From the NCBI RefSeq assembly GCF_000499845.2, contig NC_023759.2:42673172-42737171 (forward strand): a DNA stretch of 64,000 nucleotides. The letters run 5' to 3'. The first letter of the stretch is position 1; every line of letters begins with the position of its first letter. Below, piece after piece: positions 11,485-24,118 of this stretch. The translations under genes were made by a program, and so were the position numbers. The notes under the pieces are model-generated. The model saw nothing but the letters and a program-made list of their open reading frames with translations. It made no database searches and was not told where the DNA came from. The stretch comes from Phaseolus vulgaris (Eukaryota; Streptophyta; Magnoliopsida; Fabales; Fabaceae).

Positions 11485-14400
11485 CTACCGCCTCAAGCTC
11501 TCCACTATGTAGTCCGCATACAAGCTCCTTCTCAATAAAGAGAAGTGTTATAAGAAACTAATACTGTCATCTGATTGTATATGCCGATAAAATAACTATA
11601 ATAACTAAAATGTTGGGGTATTTGAAAGACAGTTTCTACTAAATTTAAACAGCCATTCAAAGAAAATAGAACATGGTGTGAAACTGAATAACTCAATCCA
11701 AAACTTTTGGACCACCTGAGTTTCCAGACTGGTAAGTTTAAAGTAGTAAAGACGAATGTTGCTTACATGGATCTCTTGACAGCTTCAAAAGCAGCTGTGG
11801 CAGGCAAAAAGTCGTTTACCGCAACTTCCTTGTTTTCATTCTTCTTGTCTATAAATCCTTTATAAAGGAAAATGTATAACATTCATTACACATTGCACTA
11901 AAATGACCAATGCGTTTCATGATTTCATTATGTGTATAGACGATAACAAATAGAAAAATTGAGAATCAGGCGTTAGAATTCGAAATTTTGGAAGGATACA
12001 GTCTTCAAAGAAGCGACGGATTTCAGCTAAACGATGTGGAGGAAGCTCCTTGATATCATTGTAATGACGATACTCAGGATCATCAGCACATACAGCGATT
12101 ATTTTATCATCTTTCTCCCCCTTTAAATCAGCACAATTAGTGGACACTCAATATTCAATAATCAAAAGAGGAGTTATTGGCGAATGGGAAATTTAATGTT
12201 TAATATACTATACCTGATCAATCATGGGCATGAGACCAATTGCTTTCGCCCGAAGAAAGCAACCGGGAAGAACCGGCTCCTGTCCAAGTACGTGTGAAGT
12301 TCAGCATCACACAAAGCATACATCACATAAATTAGAGAAATTTAATACTAAGATGATAAATAAGATCCCTAAATGTAGGATGATCACCAAGCATTGTTTG
12401 ACTAGAAGACTATTCATCAGTTGAAATTGAGAAATTCATTATACGATAACAACTTGACTAGCACAAAATTTGGACCACCAGTGCATAACATAGCAAAATA
12501 AAGTTAAGGTCGAGCTTAAAATGGATTTGAAAATTAATAGAGATTACTTTATTAGAAAATGAGATGCAAATAATCGTAGGGAACTATATCTCAATGAGGT
12601 TCGATTGTTGCCAAAAAGAAATACAACATATACGATGCCGCTGATTTCAAGGAAATATTGATAATATGAATGGATAAAAAAATACCTGCATGATGATCAA
12701 GACATCCAGGGGATCACTGTCCTCACAAAGAGTACGTGGGATAAAACCATAGTTGTGAGGATACACAACTGATGAGTAAAGCACGCGGTCGATCTGTGCA
12801 TATATTAGTGTTTAGCAACTTGACTTAGTAACTGCAGAAGTCAAAATAACTGAGCAACTACTACAACCTTGATAAGCCCCGATTTTTTATCCAGTTCGTA
12901 TTTCACCTTGCTTCCTTTCCCAATCTCAACCACCTGCAATATTCAGTCAATTTACATTACAAAATTCCTCAAATATAATCTGAGAAAAAAAATTCTTCAT
13001 GGCAAATTTTGTTTCATTATTTATAACTTAAACTACAAAGTCTGTAACTACTATTTCGATAGCATGTGAGGAAAAAAGAAGCCAGAAAGAATAAATGAAA
13101 AGAGAGCAGAGGGCATTCTCTTTTTGTTACTTGACCATATTAAGCTCATCAGAAAACCTTGGTTATCCAACAAGTTCCTTGGTTCTAACCTTTAAAACAT
13201 TTTCTGAAGAAATTTAATCATCTAGGTATATGTGAACTACATGGGCCCTAGATTCTACAATGGAATGTTTACTTCACTATTCAGTCATGCTTACACAATT
13301 GAAGATTGTCGGAGCACCAGGCCCTGCATTGTGAAAGAAAACAGAGTTAGCTTGGAAACCAATTAAGAGAAAAATAAATAAATTGTCGGGTAGATATCTA
13401 AAATTATAATACCAAAGATAGATGTTCAGATTCTCTCAAGTGGGTACACACTGCTAACGGAATTTTTACTTCCAAGGATGCATATTCTTTTGAAAGCCAA
13501 ATTGGTTCCGTTTATAGCTGGCAGAAGGATATTTCGCATTTCATTATTCCTCCTTCAAATTTGCTTTAATATGGAGACTGGTCATAACAAGGTTCCTACT
13601 GGTGAGGTTATGCATAGCAAGGGTGCTACTTTAGTTTCTATGTCCAGCCATTGCTTGCAACATGATGAGACTAAGGAGAATTTGTTTTTTCTCTGTGCTT
13701 TTGCAACCAGGTTTTGGAATTGACTATCTAGTTTGACTGGAGTGGCAATTAACCACTCATCTCTTGATTCTATTTTGGGTATTTTACATAAACAACGGAG
13801 TGAGCATGTTAAAGTGGTTTTGATAGTTGTATTCATCCATATCCTGAATAAAATATGGTATAGCGGGAATCTTTTGCAGCTTGAGAACTTAAGGAGATCC
13901 TATGTTAGAATTAAAAAGTTGACCTATACATATGTTAATATTGCTGCCAATCGTTGCTCCGGTCGTATGCATTCTATTATTGAGGAGTTTGTCATTTTAA
14001 AAGCATTTGTTGTTGATTGTCATCCTAAAAAAGCTCCAAAGATCCCTCAAGTAAATTGGTTACCTCCACCTTGTTATTGGCAAACTGTAATTCAGATCGA
14101 GCAGCTATTAATTCTCCTTCTATACCAGTGCGGGGAGAAATTTTCAAGACTATAGGGCTATGGTTATGGGCTGCTTTTCAAATTTTCTTGGTCATCATAA
14201 TTCTCTCTGAATTACTAGGAGTCATGTATGCTATTGAGATGCTATTTAGATTTTCATAGAAAAAATTGGTAACCTTGGGATTGAGAGTGATTCTACTCTG
14301 TAGTAAACGTTTTTTCTAATCAGAACCTTATTCCATGGAGACTTCCAAACAGGTGATAAAATTGTATGGAGTTGCTCGAGAACATGAGATTTTATGTCTC

Positions 14401-15236
14401 TCACATATATAGAGAAGGAAATAATTGTGTGATCAACTTGCTAACTTTGACATTAGAAATAAAGATTTTTACTGGTGAGATGGTATTCCTCCTTTGTTAG
14501 TGTTGATTTTTTAGAGATAGACTTAATTTGTCTTATTTTATATTCTCATAATTTTTTCCTGAGTTTTGATCCACTAGTCCCCACTTGTATTGTTTTCTTA
14601 TTCTTAAATATAATGATTGAGGTTGATTGGGGTCTCAATTTAGTTTGGTTGTAATCAACATAACAAGTCACCATTTTTTCACCAAGTTTTTAATGTTTAG
14701 TTGCTTACCTATCTCAAGGTCATGCCACGGGTGTGCAGCAACAGATCTCCTGGTCATGGATGAAATAATCCTTTCATTAAGAGGAGGATGCGAAGAAGGA
14801 TGAGAGATGGGAACATTGTTTGGAGTCTCCTTTGACGGAACCTCACTTGCAACCTAAAATAGTAACAATTAACAACACAAAAGCTTTTCCAAATATCAGT
14901 CACTAAATAGGAACATTATTTCTCAATTTATTGTCCCGCCGAGCGCAACCTCCGGCGGCTTGGCATATCATAATTTCTAAATCTCAACTAAAAACTATAG
15001 ACACTAAATGATAAAAAAAAATATATATGCTTGCAATTTAACCTTTCTGAGATTACCAAAATGCACGTTACTAAAAACCAATATTATAATGACATCATGA
15101 AAGTATAATCACATATAAATTAATTAAATATTAACATAGATGCCCCTGTTTATTTTTCCAATCTAATAAAATAAAATAAACAACGAAAGCAAAAGATATT
15201 ACTTACAGTTTCAGTATCCATGTCGGTTTCAACCAT
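11485..15236 (-). CDS. PPA: Soluble inorganic pyrophosphatase (family I)
   Basis: This enzyme hydrolyses pyrophosphate to two phosphates with Mg2+, keeping cytosolic PPi low and pulling biosynthetic reactions forward. Nine coding exons keep phase: 15236-15207, 14853-14709, 13323-13295, 12933-12868, 12793-12686, 12279-12214, 12120-12000, 11848-11767 and 11527-11485. They give 229 residues. The signature DSDPLDV (residues 115-121) supplies the metal-binding aspartates D115, D117 and D120. D152 or D153, in GEKDDK, is a further conserved acidic site. [22 protein letters not shown] and the C-terminal [12 protein letters not shown] are typical. The first 45 or so residues are a Ser/Pro-rich, non-transit-like extension, as in plant cytosolic PPA isoforms. 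The start is the ATG at 236-234 of the 15-kb block, just inside exon 1. All catalytic motifs are intact. The intron between 14709 and 13323 is enlarged by a LINE fragment. Confidence 0.95.
13433..14650 (+). mobile_element. LINE (non-LTR retrotransposon) fragment inside a pyrophosphatase intron
   Basis: Plus-strand frames with stops and shifts show the 3' part of a plant L1-type ORF2. First comes a zf-RVT-like region ([17 protein letters not shown], then [20 protein letters not shown], about 13570-13720). It is followed by a helical linker (about 13730-14060) and an RNase H domain broken by a frameshift (CGEIFRDY and [13 protein letters not shown] near 14130-14210; later [16 protein letters not shown] near 14400-14445). 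The element is antisense to the host gene. It is 5'-truncated: no endonuclease or reverse transcriptase core is present. No clear poly(A) tail or target duplication was found, so it is old. Confidence 0.75.
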
Positions 15237-15250
15237 CACAGGTGGCAATT

Positions 15251-15905
15251 CTGAAACGGTAAAGAAATTAAATCTGCTATTCAGCTCCAAAGAGCATCAC
15301 CCACACTTCTTATTCATATATGAAAATTTAATAGATGGATCAAGGAATCGAATAATTTGCTTTTAAAATCAAACCAGGACATGTTTTCCGTTTCCAAAGC
15401 GCACAAAAGTCAAACAGAAAACAGAAAGAAACAGTCGGAAAAAAAAATCCGAAAATGACCGCAGATCTAATCAATTCGAATTCATAATCTACTCTTTACA
15501 GAACGGAGTTTTGAAAACCATCACACGCCACCTCAAATGGTTAAAACATAAGCGCTCCGCAGAGACGTGTGTGGCTGCGAATAGTTTGTTAATAACGTCG
15601 CAAACACTGCAAGTGAGTGATTGAAGACATGATCGAAAGCCAAACAAATCCGGCGTAGCCAGTTCCGCAAACGCAAGTGATACGACGCTTACTGTGAAGT
15701 GAAAGCAGCGAAGAGAAAAACTCACCAGCGCAAGGGAAAGCTCGTCTGCAGAAGGAAGAAAAACAAGTGAAGGAAGGAGCATAGATCTCGAAAAGGAAAA
15801 TAAAGTCTGAGAGAAGTTAATGCTTATGCCTGTGTGTGCGCGAAGAGCAGAAGAGAAAAGAGAAGAGAAGATGGTGAAAACCTTTGGACTGCTTGATATT
15901 CTTCT
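15251..15905 (-). other. 5' UTR exon and leader intron of the pyrophosphatase gene
   Basis: Coding exon 1 begins after a CCGTTTCAG acceptor at 15251. A C/T-rich, GC-richer block at about 15725-15905 ends at a GCGCTG|GTGAGT donor and fits a non-coding first exon. The long open frame in this block (15489-16037) crosses that splice site and looks incidental. Confidence 0.45.
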
Positions 15906-15909
15906 GTGC

Positions 15910-16428
15910 AAAGGAAAGGAGCACAAAAAAGTGTAAATAAAAAAGAAAACTGAAATTAGATTACTGTAAGAAAATGCTATTCTTGATTTTCCAAAAATTA
16001 ATATAACTTTTATTTTACTTTTTCCAAGGGAACACATGTTTTGTTGACAAGGTTAAGAAATTATACTTGGAGATAATAATTGTTTACATATTTGTTGATT
16101 AAAAAATATATCTTCATTTATTAGAAAAGAAATTATTAATTCAAAATTTCAAAAAAACATGGTTAAATTTTTTTATTTATTAAAGGATAAAATATCAAAT
16201 ATAATATTAAAGGTGATTGGAAGTGTAAATTATTTTAATTTTAATTATTTTTTTAATCCGTTTGAGTCACCTATTGAATCCGTTTGAGTCACCTATTGAA
16301 TGGATGATATCAACATTGACTAATTTTAATTTTAATTATTTTTTTAATCTAACCCAACTCATTTTAGGAATTATACAATTAGGCTTAATTTATCTATAAA
16401 CAATTATGCTTCTTCTCATCTACACTTG

Positions 16429-16471
<43 letters not shown>

Positions 16472-18640
16472 TTATTTTTATTTTTTTTCAAATGTTGAAT
16501 GTAAATAAATAACAAAACAAAACCATAAGTTGAATGATGGTGGAAGGACAAAGTCTTGACAATTGAGAAGGACAGGGACCCGCATTGACAGTGACGGCGT
16601 TTTAACAGTCGCACCTGCAACTAAGATATTCTGTTACATTAACGTTTAGTTTGATGCCATAAAATCAAGGATATTCATTTTTATTGGTCTATGTAGCAGA
16701 AAAGATAAGTCACCGTCAGATGAGAAGCATTTTATCTCTTCAATTAAACATAGCCCTGAACCCGTGTATAGCACGGGTATTTTATATAAAAAATAATAAT
16801 AATAAAAGATTATAATATTATATTTATTACAATATTTTTAAATTAAATAAATTATGCACTCTAACATTATCCTGCAAGTACATCTATAATAAATAAAAAT
16901 TAAATGCAACAATAATAAATAAAAAATGGATGAAACAATAATAATTTATGTAAAATTTAAATTATTGTAGAAGTAAAGTAAAAAACTAAAAGAAAATAAA
17001 AATATAACATAGTCACATAGTGATATGTGTATGTTTCAATTATACTTTAAAGTTCATTATATTATTTAATCAATAAACTAAAAATAAATAATTGGTTAAC
17101 TATTTTAATTCAATAACTATTAATAAAACTTTTGAAAAAAAAAAATATATTTTTTCTAAAATCAGAATTATCATTACAAAATACAAATAAATCTTGCAGT
17201 TAATAAAAAATGAAAATAATTAAAAAAATAAAAAAAAATAATTAGAATTAATAGATATAAAATTAACTAAACAAAAATATCACAAATAGAATGAAATATA
17301 AAAAATAAAATTATTTTTATGTAGCTGCTTAATTTTGACTATTAATCACATAAAAAATTAAGTCAGCATATTTAAAATATTTTAAATAAAATAACCTAGA
17401 GTACTTAAAAAATAAAATTGTAAAAACAAACTGAACAAACCAGACAAAATAAAAACTATATGTACAAATGAAAGTTCCAAAACATATATGTACAAACTAA
17501 AATTGCAAAACATGCATTTGAACACTGTTTTATAGGTTAAGTAGCCTTTTTACTATTAGAATAATTCTTAATTTTATTTTATTATTTTAAAGGTTTATAA
17601 TTTTGTCTCACTTTTTAAAAAGCAATGAAACTAATAATAATAATAAAATGTCTGATATCTTGACTCAATCATGAGGTTCATTAATGATCCAACATTTGTT
17701 AATCTCCTTTTATTAACCCATTAATCACAATGGGCCACAATAATCATATAAATTAATACAAATCCCAATGGATGAGATAGGCAATCATCTAATCATAAAT
17801 ACTGATATCGAGTGTTGAAATCTGACTTGAGCATCGAAATATCTTTTGCAAGTACTATTCGAGTTTGGAGCGAGCAAGGAGGAAAAGTATAAGAACGAGT
17901 GAGACACTTCACCAAAAAAAAACGAAATACCTGACCGACAAAAAAATAGTCCAAATCATTCTCTTATTTCTAACCCCGATTAAAAATAAAAATAATAACA
18001 TAAAATATAAGCAATAATTACTCATAATGAACTAAAATTATCTCGTTAAAGATGGTCGCAGTTGTATATGAATAGTTTAAGTCAGTGGCTGGTAGAATTT
18101 ATTATATGTGTATTTTTCTTTCATTTTATTGTTTTCTTCCCATCTTATTCTTTTTCTATTGTTAACCTTATTTTTATTGTTATTTTCGATCACATTGTTT
18201 ACCATATTTGCAACTCTCTCTTTCCTTTCTCTCACTCACTCTCTATATCGTTTATTTTTTGCATTTCCCTTCGTGCACGGAAATAAAATGGGCCCAAAGA
18301 TGCAACTTTTTTTTGATAAAAATTGAAAAAAATCCAAAAGTAAAAATAAAAAAGAGTCGAGAAAGAAAACATTAGAAATGGAAACATTATCGTTATCATC
18401 TCCTACCACCACCCAATTAATAGCCATTTTTAGAACTTGGACCACCATCAACCCATTTGATGCCATTGCAAGTTAAGTTTGTGTTTTGGAGAGGAAAGGA
18501 GGGAGATAAACATTAAGAATGTGAGATAGGTTGTGAGACTCTTTATGAATTTAGTAAAATAATATTATTAGAAAAACGTTACTGAAATCTTATACAATAA
18601 TGATATATTTTATTGAGTGTTTCTTTAAAAAAAATATATA
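15910..18640. other. AT-rich intergenic DNA with a microsatellite and short tandem repeats
   Basis: No coding exon is supported. It contains a (TA)n tract at about 16433-16462 followed by poly(T), and a tandem copy of a 22-bp motif (TCCGTTTGAGTCACCTATTG, about 16257-16300) between two AATTTTAATTATTTTTTTAA blocks. The open frames at 18062-18466 are pyrimidine-rich low-complexity sequence. Confidence 0.5.
16433..16462. repeat. (TA)n microsatellite
   Basis: About 15 uninterrupted TA units are followed by an 11-bp T run. Confidence 0.9.
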
Positions 18641-18642
18641 AT

Positions 18643-18873
18643 AGTTAAACAGTTATCGATTATTAGTTATAAATTAGTCTTGAAATTTTAGTTAGAATAA
18701 GTCAATTTTTTCTTTATTAGTGGTTCTTATCCTATAGTCATGTAATTTCTTAATTTTTGAATTTGTAATTTGGATCACCTACTACTTAATTAAATTGAAT
18801 ATCAGTATAGTGTTGAGTGTTGCATTAGAGAATTATACACTATTCTTCAAAGATCCTTTTATCTTTTCTAATT
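18643..18873 (+). repeat. 5' LTR of the copia remnant
   Basis: It aligns with 21238-21442 and ends directly before the TGGTATCAGG primer-binding site. The ends are not canonical TG/CA, so boundaries are good to a few bases only. Confidence 0.7.
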
Positions 18874-21237
18874 TGGTATCAGGAACACAAAATCCTTGGC
18901 AAATCTCCCTCTTTAGGCCAATCATGGTTACTCCTCCAAGCACTCCAAGCTCAAGTATGCCCTATTGCTTGTTTCATTTACAAACCACCAGTGTACCCAC
19001 CTGGTACAACTTAATCAAACTTGATTGCACTAATCTCTTATGGCAAATGATCATGCCATCATTACAGGCCACAAATTAGATGGTCATGTTCTTGGCAACA
19101 ACCTTTGTCCTCCAGAATTCTTGCCAAGAACCACACCAGGCAAAACAGTAAAAACACCAAACTCAGAGTTTGACGAATGGGTCTCAAATGATCAATTTAT
19201 TTTAGGGTGGCTATACAACACTATGAGTACATATACAATATACTCAGTTGATGCGAAATTAAACATCGAAATAACTGTGGGATGCAGCAAAAGAACTTCC
19301 AAGGGAGCATACTTGATCAAGGATTATTTATTACAAAGCTAAATTACAGAAAACAAGGAAATGAGACATGAATATGGAGCAATATCTGACAACTACGAAG
19401 TCTATTGCTGACAATCTCACTCTGACAAGAAACTCGATTTCTCAGTTTGCACTAACAATTCAAATTTTGAGTGGCCTTGACACAAAATACACCCAAATTG
19501 TCACTCTTCCGACTGATAAAGAGTCTGTGCCCGAAATTGAATTGAAAAAGCATTTGCTAACGTTTGAAAGTAGGCTCGAGTAGCTTAATACATATCCAAC
19601 ATAGGGTGTTACTCTTAGACATGCTACTACCCACTCTACTTCTAGAAAATTTGACAACAAGCCATTTAACACTAAAGGGTAAATTTGTTCACATTACAGC
19701 AACAGAAGTTCCAAAGGCAGATTTCAAGAAAGAAGAGGAAGGAGCAATGGAAATAAACATGTGTGTGAACTATGCGATAAAGGAGGTCACACAAATTCAA
19801 TCTGCTAGAAAAAAATTGATTGTAATTTCATGCCAAATTCATCCAACAACCAAGCCTTAAATGCAATAATGGCTACTCCTAAAGGTGGTTGAAGATCCGT
19901 CGTGGTATGCAGACACTGAAGCTAGCCATCATGTTACCAACAACAAAATCTGTCACATAAGGAAGGTTATAGTGGTAAGTAGTCTCTTATAGCAAATGGA
20001 AGCAAACTTGGCATTAGTCATATAGACAATGCAAAGTTATAAGACCTGTATCTTAATAATGTGTTGCATGTGCCTAAAATTACTAAGAATTTATTTGCTA
20101 AATATGTCTTCCTTGGTGACTGATAACAAAGTAACTATTGTTTTTTAACTCTTCCGGCTGTTTTGTGAAGATGGTTTATACAAGATTGAAGCTGCACCTT
20201 CCTAAAATAAATCCAAGTTTCAAAATTTCAGAATTGTTTCCCTTTCCCTTTGATTTGTCAAGTTCTTCGAAAGGAAGATGCATGGCATGAGAGAATAGGC
20301 CATCCATCTCAAAGAGTCTTGTCTCGAGTTTTAAAATATTGTAATCTTAATTTGTTGTTAATAACATTAGTTTTTGTGATGCTTGTTAGTTTAGAAAATC
20401 ACATGCCTTACCTTTCAAAGATTCACATTCTTAAGAAAAACATGTTTTAGATTTGGTTCACATTTATCTTTGGGTACCTGGACCAACACTCTTAACATAT
20501 ATCATTTTTATATATTTACTTTGTTGATGACTTTAGTTACTTTACTTGGAGTTATCCTCTTAAATTCAAAAGTGATGTTGTTCAAGCTTTTAATCATTTC
20601 AAAAACTCTTGTTGAAAATCAATTTGGAACAAAAATAAAACAAATTTATCCAAATTTTGTATCCAAACTTGACAATACTATCTGTGGGATCAACAAAAGC
20701 TCTGTGCTTGGTTTGATAGGTTGAAGAACATATTAATTTCTTGGGGTTTCCATCATTCCAAATGTGATACATCCCTCTTCATTTTCAGATCACATGACAA
20801 AATCTTATTTATTCTTGTTTATGTTGATGATATTTTGGTTATTAGGAAATTATCAAACACTTGTGCAAATTTTTTTCCACAAATTAAATTAGATTTTTGC
20901 TCTAAAAGACATGGGAGATCTTCAACACTTTCTTGGCATTGAAGTCCGAAACAATGATTTATGTTACATAATCAAGTTATATTCAAGAGTTGTTAAAGAA
21001 ATCTTAGATGAGTCACTTTAAGACTTGTTTCACACCACTCATTTTGCTCAAAAGAAGCATATTGAAAATAAACGTTCATTTTGTTAGAGATATTATCTTG
21101 AGGAAAGATCTTGAAAGTCAATATGTACATTCACATGATTAGGTTATCGATGTATAACAAAATCATTAATAAATTTTCAATTTCATTTCTTACCTGACAA
21201 ACATGGTATGCTAGAAACATTCATTCATTTGAGAAGA

Positions 21238-21442
21238 AAAGTTAAAACAACTAGTACGAGTGATTAGTTACAAATTAATCTCAAAATTTTAATTAAAATA
21301 AGTTAATTTTCCTTGGTTAGTGGTTCTTATCTTGTAGTCATGTAGTCTCTTTATTTTTTGATTTGTAGTTTGGATAAACTTCTACTTAATTTAATTGAAT
21401 ATCGACTCCACTATTATTCAAAAATACTTTTAATTTTTCTAA
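21238..21442 (+). repeat. 3' LTR of the copia remnant
   Basis: Follows a purine-rich tract (GAGAAGAAAAG, about 21230), as expected for a polypurine tract. It diverges from the 5' LTR by many substitutions, so the insertion is old. Confidence 0.65.
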
Positions 21443-23612
21443 TTATAATATTAAGTTATTAAATTTATGTTATTCTTTGATAAATTTATTTGACTTGAAG
21501 GATATTTTTAAAAATATTATGAAATCTCATACTACGTCTCGTTAACTTTTTTAATCCGCCTTGAGTAGTTTTCTTTAAATAATTGAGTAAATTTTCTTTA
21601 AATAATTGATTTAAGTTTAACGCAAACTTATTATTATGTAGAAAGATTTATACGATTAATAATAAAAAAATATATTTAGTATAAATTTTATAATAGTTTT
21701 CTAAAAGTGTAATAAATTTACTTTATACAATTATTTGTCATTGAATAATAATTTTTCAAAATTTACTATTAATATATTTTTTGTCCACTCAACAAATAAT
21801 GTTCTAAACCATTACCAAATAAATATTTGTTAAATATTTTATAATATTACATAAGATCAATCCTTTTATAATATATATATATATATATATATATTATTTG
21901 TATATTATTTATTCACACATTTAATTAACAAAAACGCGCGTTAGTTCTTATGTTTATATGTTTCCATTTCAATAATTATATCTTATTTAAATAACTATAA
22001 TTTAATAATAACTTTTACTTCGTAAATAAATTATGGAGTGTTGAAACAATATAGTTATAAAATATTTTTTTATTATACAACAATAATAAAGGAGATTGCT
22101 ACAATTGGTTAATATATTCCTTCTTCCAAAATTACTTGTATATATGATATCTAATTGTCACTCTCTAAAATTAAAAAAAAAATCTATATTTGTTTTCTAA
22201 CCAACTAATAACTAAATGAAAAATATATAAATGTTGTCCTAATATTCCGTATAGTTACTGAGCTAAAAAGAAGAGAAATGTTTAAAAAATACATAATTAC
22301 TAAATAAAAATTAATATTAAATTATAAATTATTTAAATAATATATTATATACTATAAGAAAATTATTAAATATTAAATAATTTAAAAATTAAAAATAATT
22401 AATCATTATATCAATTAAGTTAAATATTATTTTATAACTAAAAAATATTATTTCCAAATTTTTTAACTATTAATTACTTTAAATTCTAAATTAATTATTA
22501 ATTTAATTAAAAATTAATTTAAAATATAAAATAATTAATAGTTAAAAAAAATTAATGTTACATATCAATTTAAAAAATACTTTATAAATTTTTATTTAAC
22601 AATAAATAAAAATAACTATAAATACCAATAATGTTTTAATTTATAAAATAATATATAACTTAATCAATATAATAATTAATTATTTTTAATTTTTAAATTA
22701 ATTAAAATTTAATGATAATTAAAACATATTCGCAAAAACATAAATATATTTTCACAAGTAATTATATTTATGTAATAGAAAAAGTTGTAAGTTTTTATCA
22801 AGATATTGTTAGTAATTGTGAGTAGTTTCTTACAAATTTGCAACTCTAGTTTGTTATAAATTATAAAATGTTTAAAATAAGTTTATATAGATGTTTAAAA
22901 CAAGTTTATATAGAAGACTAAAAGTGAAAAAACATGAATAAGAATTATAAATGAACTTGAGTTTTACATAGATATTGAGAAAAGGTTTCTTAGTGGAATG
23001 TGACCCTAAAACTCTTTGATTGGGTTAAGATAAAATGCAATTCAAATTGTGATGTCCATGATGTGACGAGAGGGCATAGTGCAAATATCTTTGGGTGGGT
23101 GTGTTACATCATAGACTCTAGAATCCCATCTTCAAAGAATTCATGGGAATTATTACAATAATTATGGATCCAAGGCTTTGCATATTGTATGGGACTTGCT
23201 TCCTGCACCCCTTAAATTTCAATTTCTCCTATATTCTTAATATGAAATAGTTCAAAATTTATTATAAATTATTGATTTTAAAATATAATTTCAATTTTTT
23301 TTTTATATTTTTCATCTTATATTCTAAGTTAATTTTGTAAATTTAAATTAGACATAAACAATTTACTATCATGAAAGCTATATAAAAAACATCTATCCTA
23401 TAAAAGATTTGTTAGAACTATTATAGAATTATATAATTACTAATTATTTATTTATTTCGCATTCATACAGGACAAAAATTTATAAAAACTTGATTGTGGT
23501 AATCTACAACTTATTTTTTAAAGTTTATATTCTATAATAAAAATATATTATGTTTATTAATATTGATTGAAAAGTTAAGATAAGATCCAATAACTATGAG
23601 GATACAAGTGCA
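21443..23612. other. AT-rich intergenic DNA
   Basis: No genes seen. There is a (TA)n tract at about 21870-21893. The block at 22260-22740 is nearly pure AT with TTTAATTAATT-type words that recall the CACTA-like MITE family found elsewhere in the window, too decayed to delimit. Confidence 0.5.
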
Positions 23613-23620
23613 TCCTAGAG

Positions 23621-24110
23621 TAGGGGTGATAAAGTGGGACGGACCGGTCCGCGGTCCGTGATAAAAAATACGGGACAAACTGACGTTTTCAACCCGCTGA
23701 CCCGCATTAGCTCGCTTCCGCATAACTCACGGTCCGCGCGGGCCAACAGCAGGCGGGGCGAGCTGACCCGCTAGCCTGTAAAAAAAAAAATTAAAAAAAA
23801 TTTAATTGACTTGACAACAATGGTCCAGTGGAGGAGTGACAACTTTGAGTGAAAGAAAATTAGGTTTTCACTCAAAACACAACGCAGTTACGCGGTTCCA
23901 AAAAATGCACACAACACCGACGCACTCTCCTATGTAGTGTCGTCACTCGCTCCGCTTGCGACTCCATGTGGCTTCGCTTGCAACTGTCGCGCGCTACTGC
24001 CACTCCGCTGCTACACACCGCCGTCATGAAAACCAACCCACATTTTGTATGTGGAACGGGCCTAAGTGGGACGGACCTATGCGGACGGACCGATCCACTT
24101 TACCACCCTA
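23621..24110. mobile_element. Non-autonomous hAT-type DNA transposon, complete
   Basis: The ends TAGGGGTGATAAAGTGG and, reversed, TAGGGTGGTAAAGTGG form terminal inverted repeats that continue into GGTCCGTCCGC-type sequence. A perfect 8-bp target duplication TCCTAGAG flanks the element (23613-23620 and 24111-24118), which is diagnostic for hAT. The 490-bp element is GC-rich in very AT-rich surroundings and full of CCCGC/GGTCCG subterminal motifs, as in Ac/Tag-like relatives. It encodes no transposase; the short frame at 23956-24144 is incidental. Confidence 0.9.
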
Positions 24111-24118
24111 TCCTAGAG

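Larger units (their letters stand above)
18643..21442 (+). mobile_element. Degraded, internally deleted Ty1/copia LTR retrotransposon
   Basis: Two diverged LTRs of about 200-230 bp (about 18643-18873 and 21238-21442) share long blocks such as TAGTGGTTCTTATC and TTAATTGAATATC. The left LTR abuts a primer-binding site TGGTATCAGG (18874-18883), which matches initiator tRNA-Met priming. Inside, in copia order but broken, are: gag (about 18924-19590; RGHKLDGHVLGNN-type and SGLDTKYTQIV motifs), a CCHC knuckle (CELCDKGGHTNSIC frame, about 19768-19810), a protease-like ADTEASHHVTNN stretch (about 19900-19940), and pre-integrase (AWHERIGHPSQRVLSRVLKY, about 20283-20340). An integrase core fragment follows (about 20500-20640), then reverse transcriptase with the YVDDIL motif (20821-20838). 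Most of integrase, the front of RT and RNase H are missing. The short frames in this interval are pieces of this element. Confidence 0.85.

Noticed and set aside
13478..14259. Overlapping plus-strand open frames of 67-140 codons as host genes
   Set aside because: They translate to zf-RVT and RNase H pieces of one frame-shifted LINE and lie in an intron of the pyrophosphatase gene.
15489..16037. 182-codon minus-strand open frame as a gene
   Set aside because: It crosses a GTGAGT donor of the probable pyrophosphatase leader exon, has no domain and is pyrimidine-rich, so it is a chance frame in the leader and promoter.
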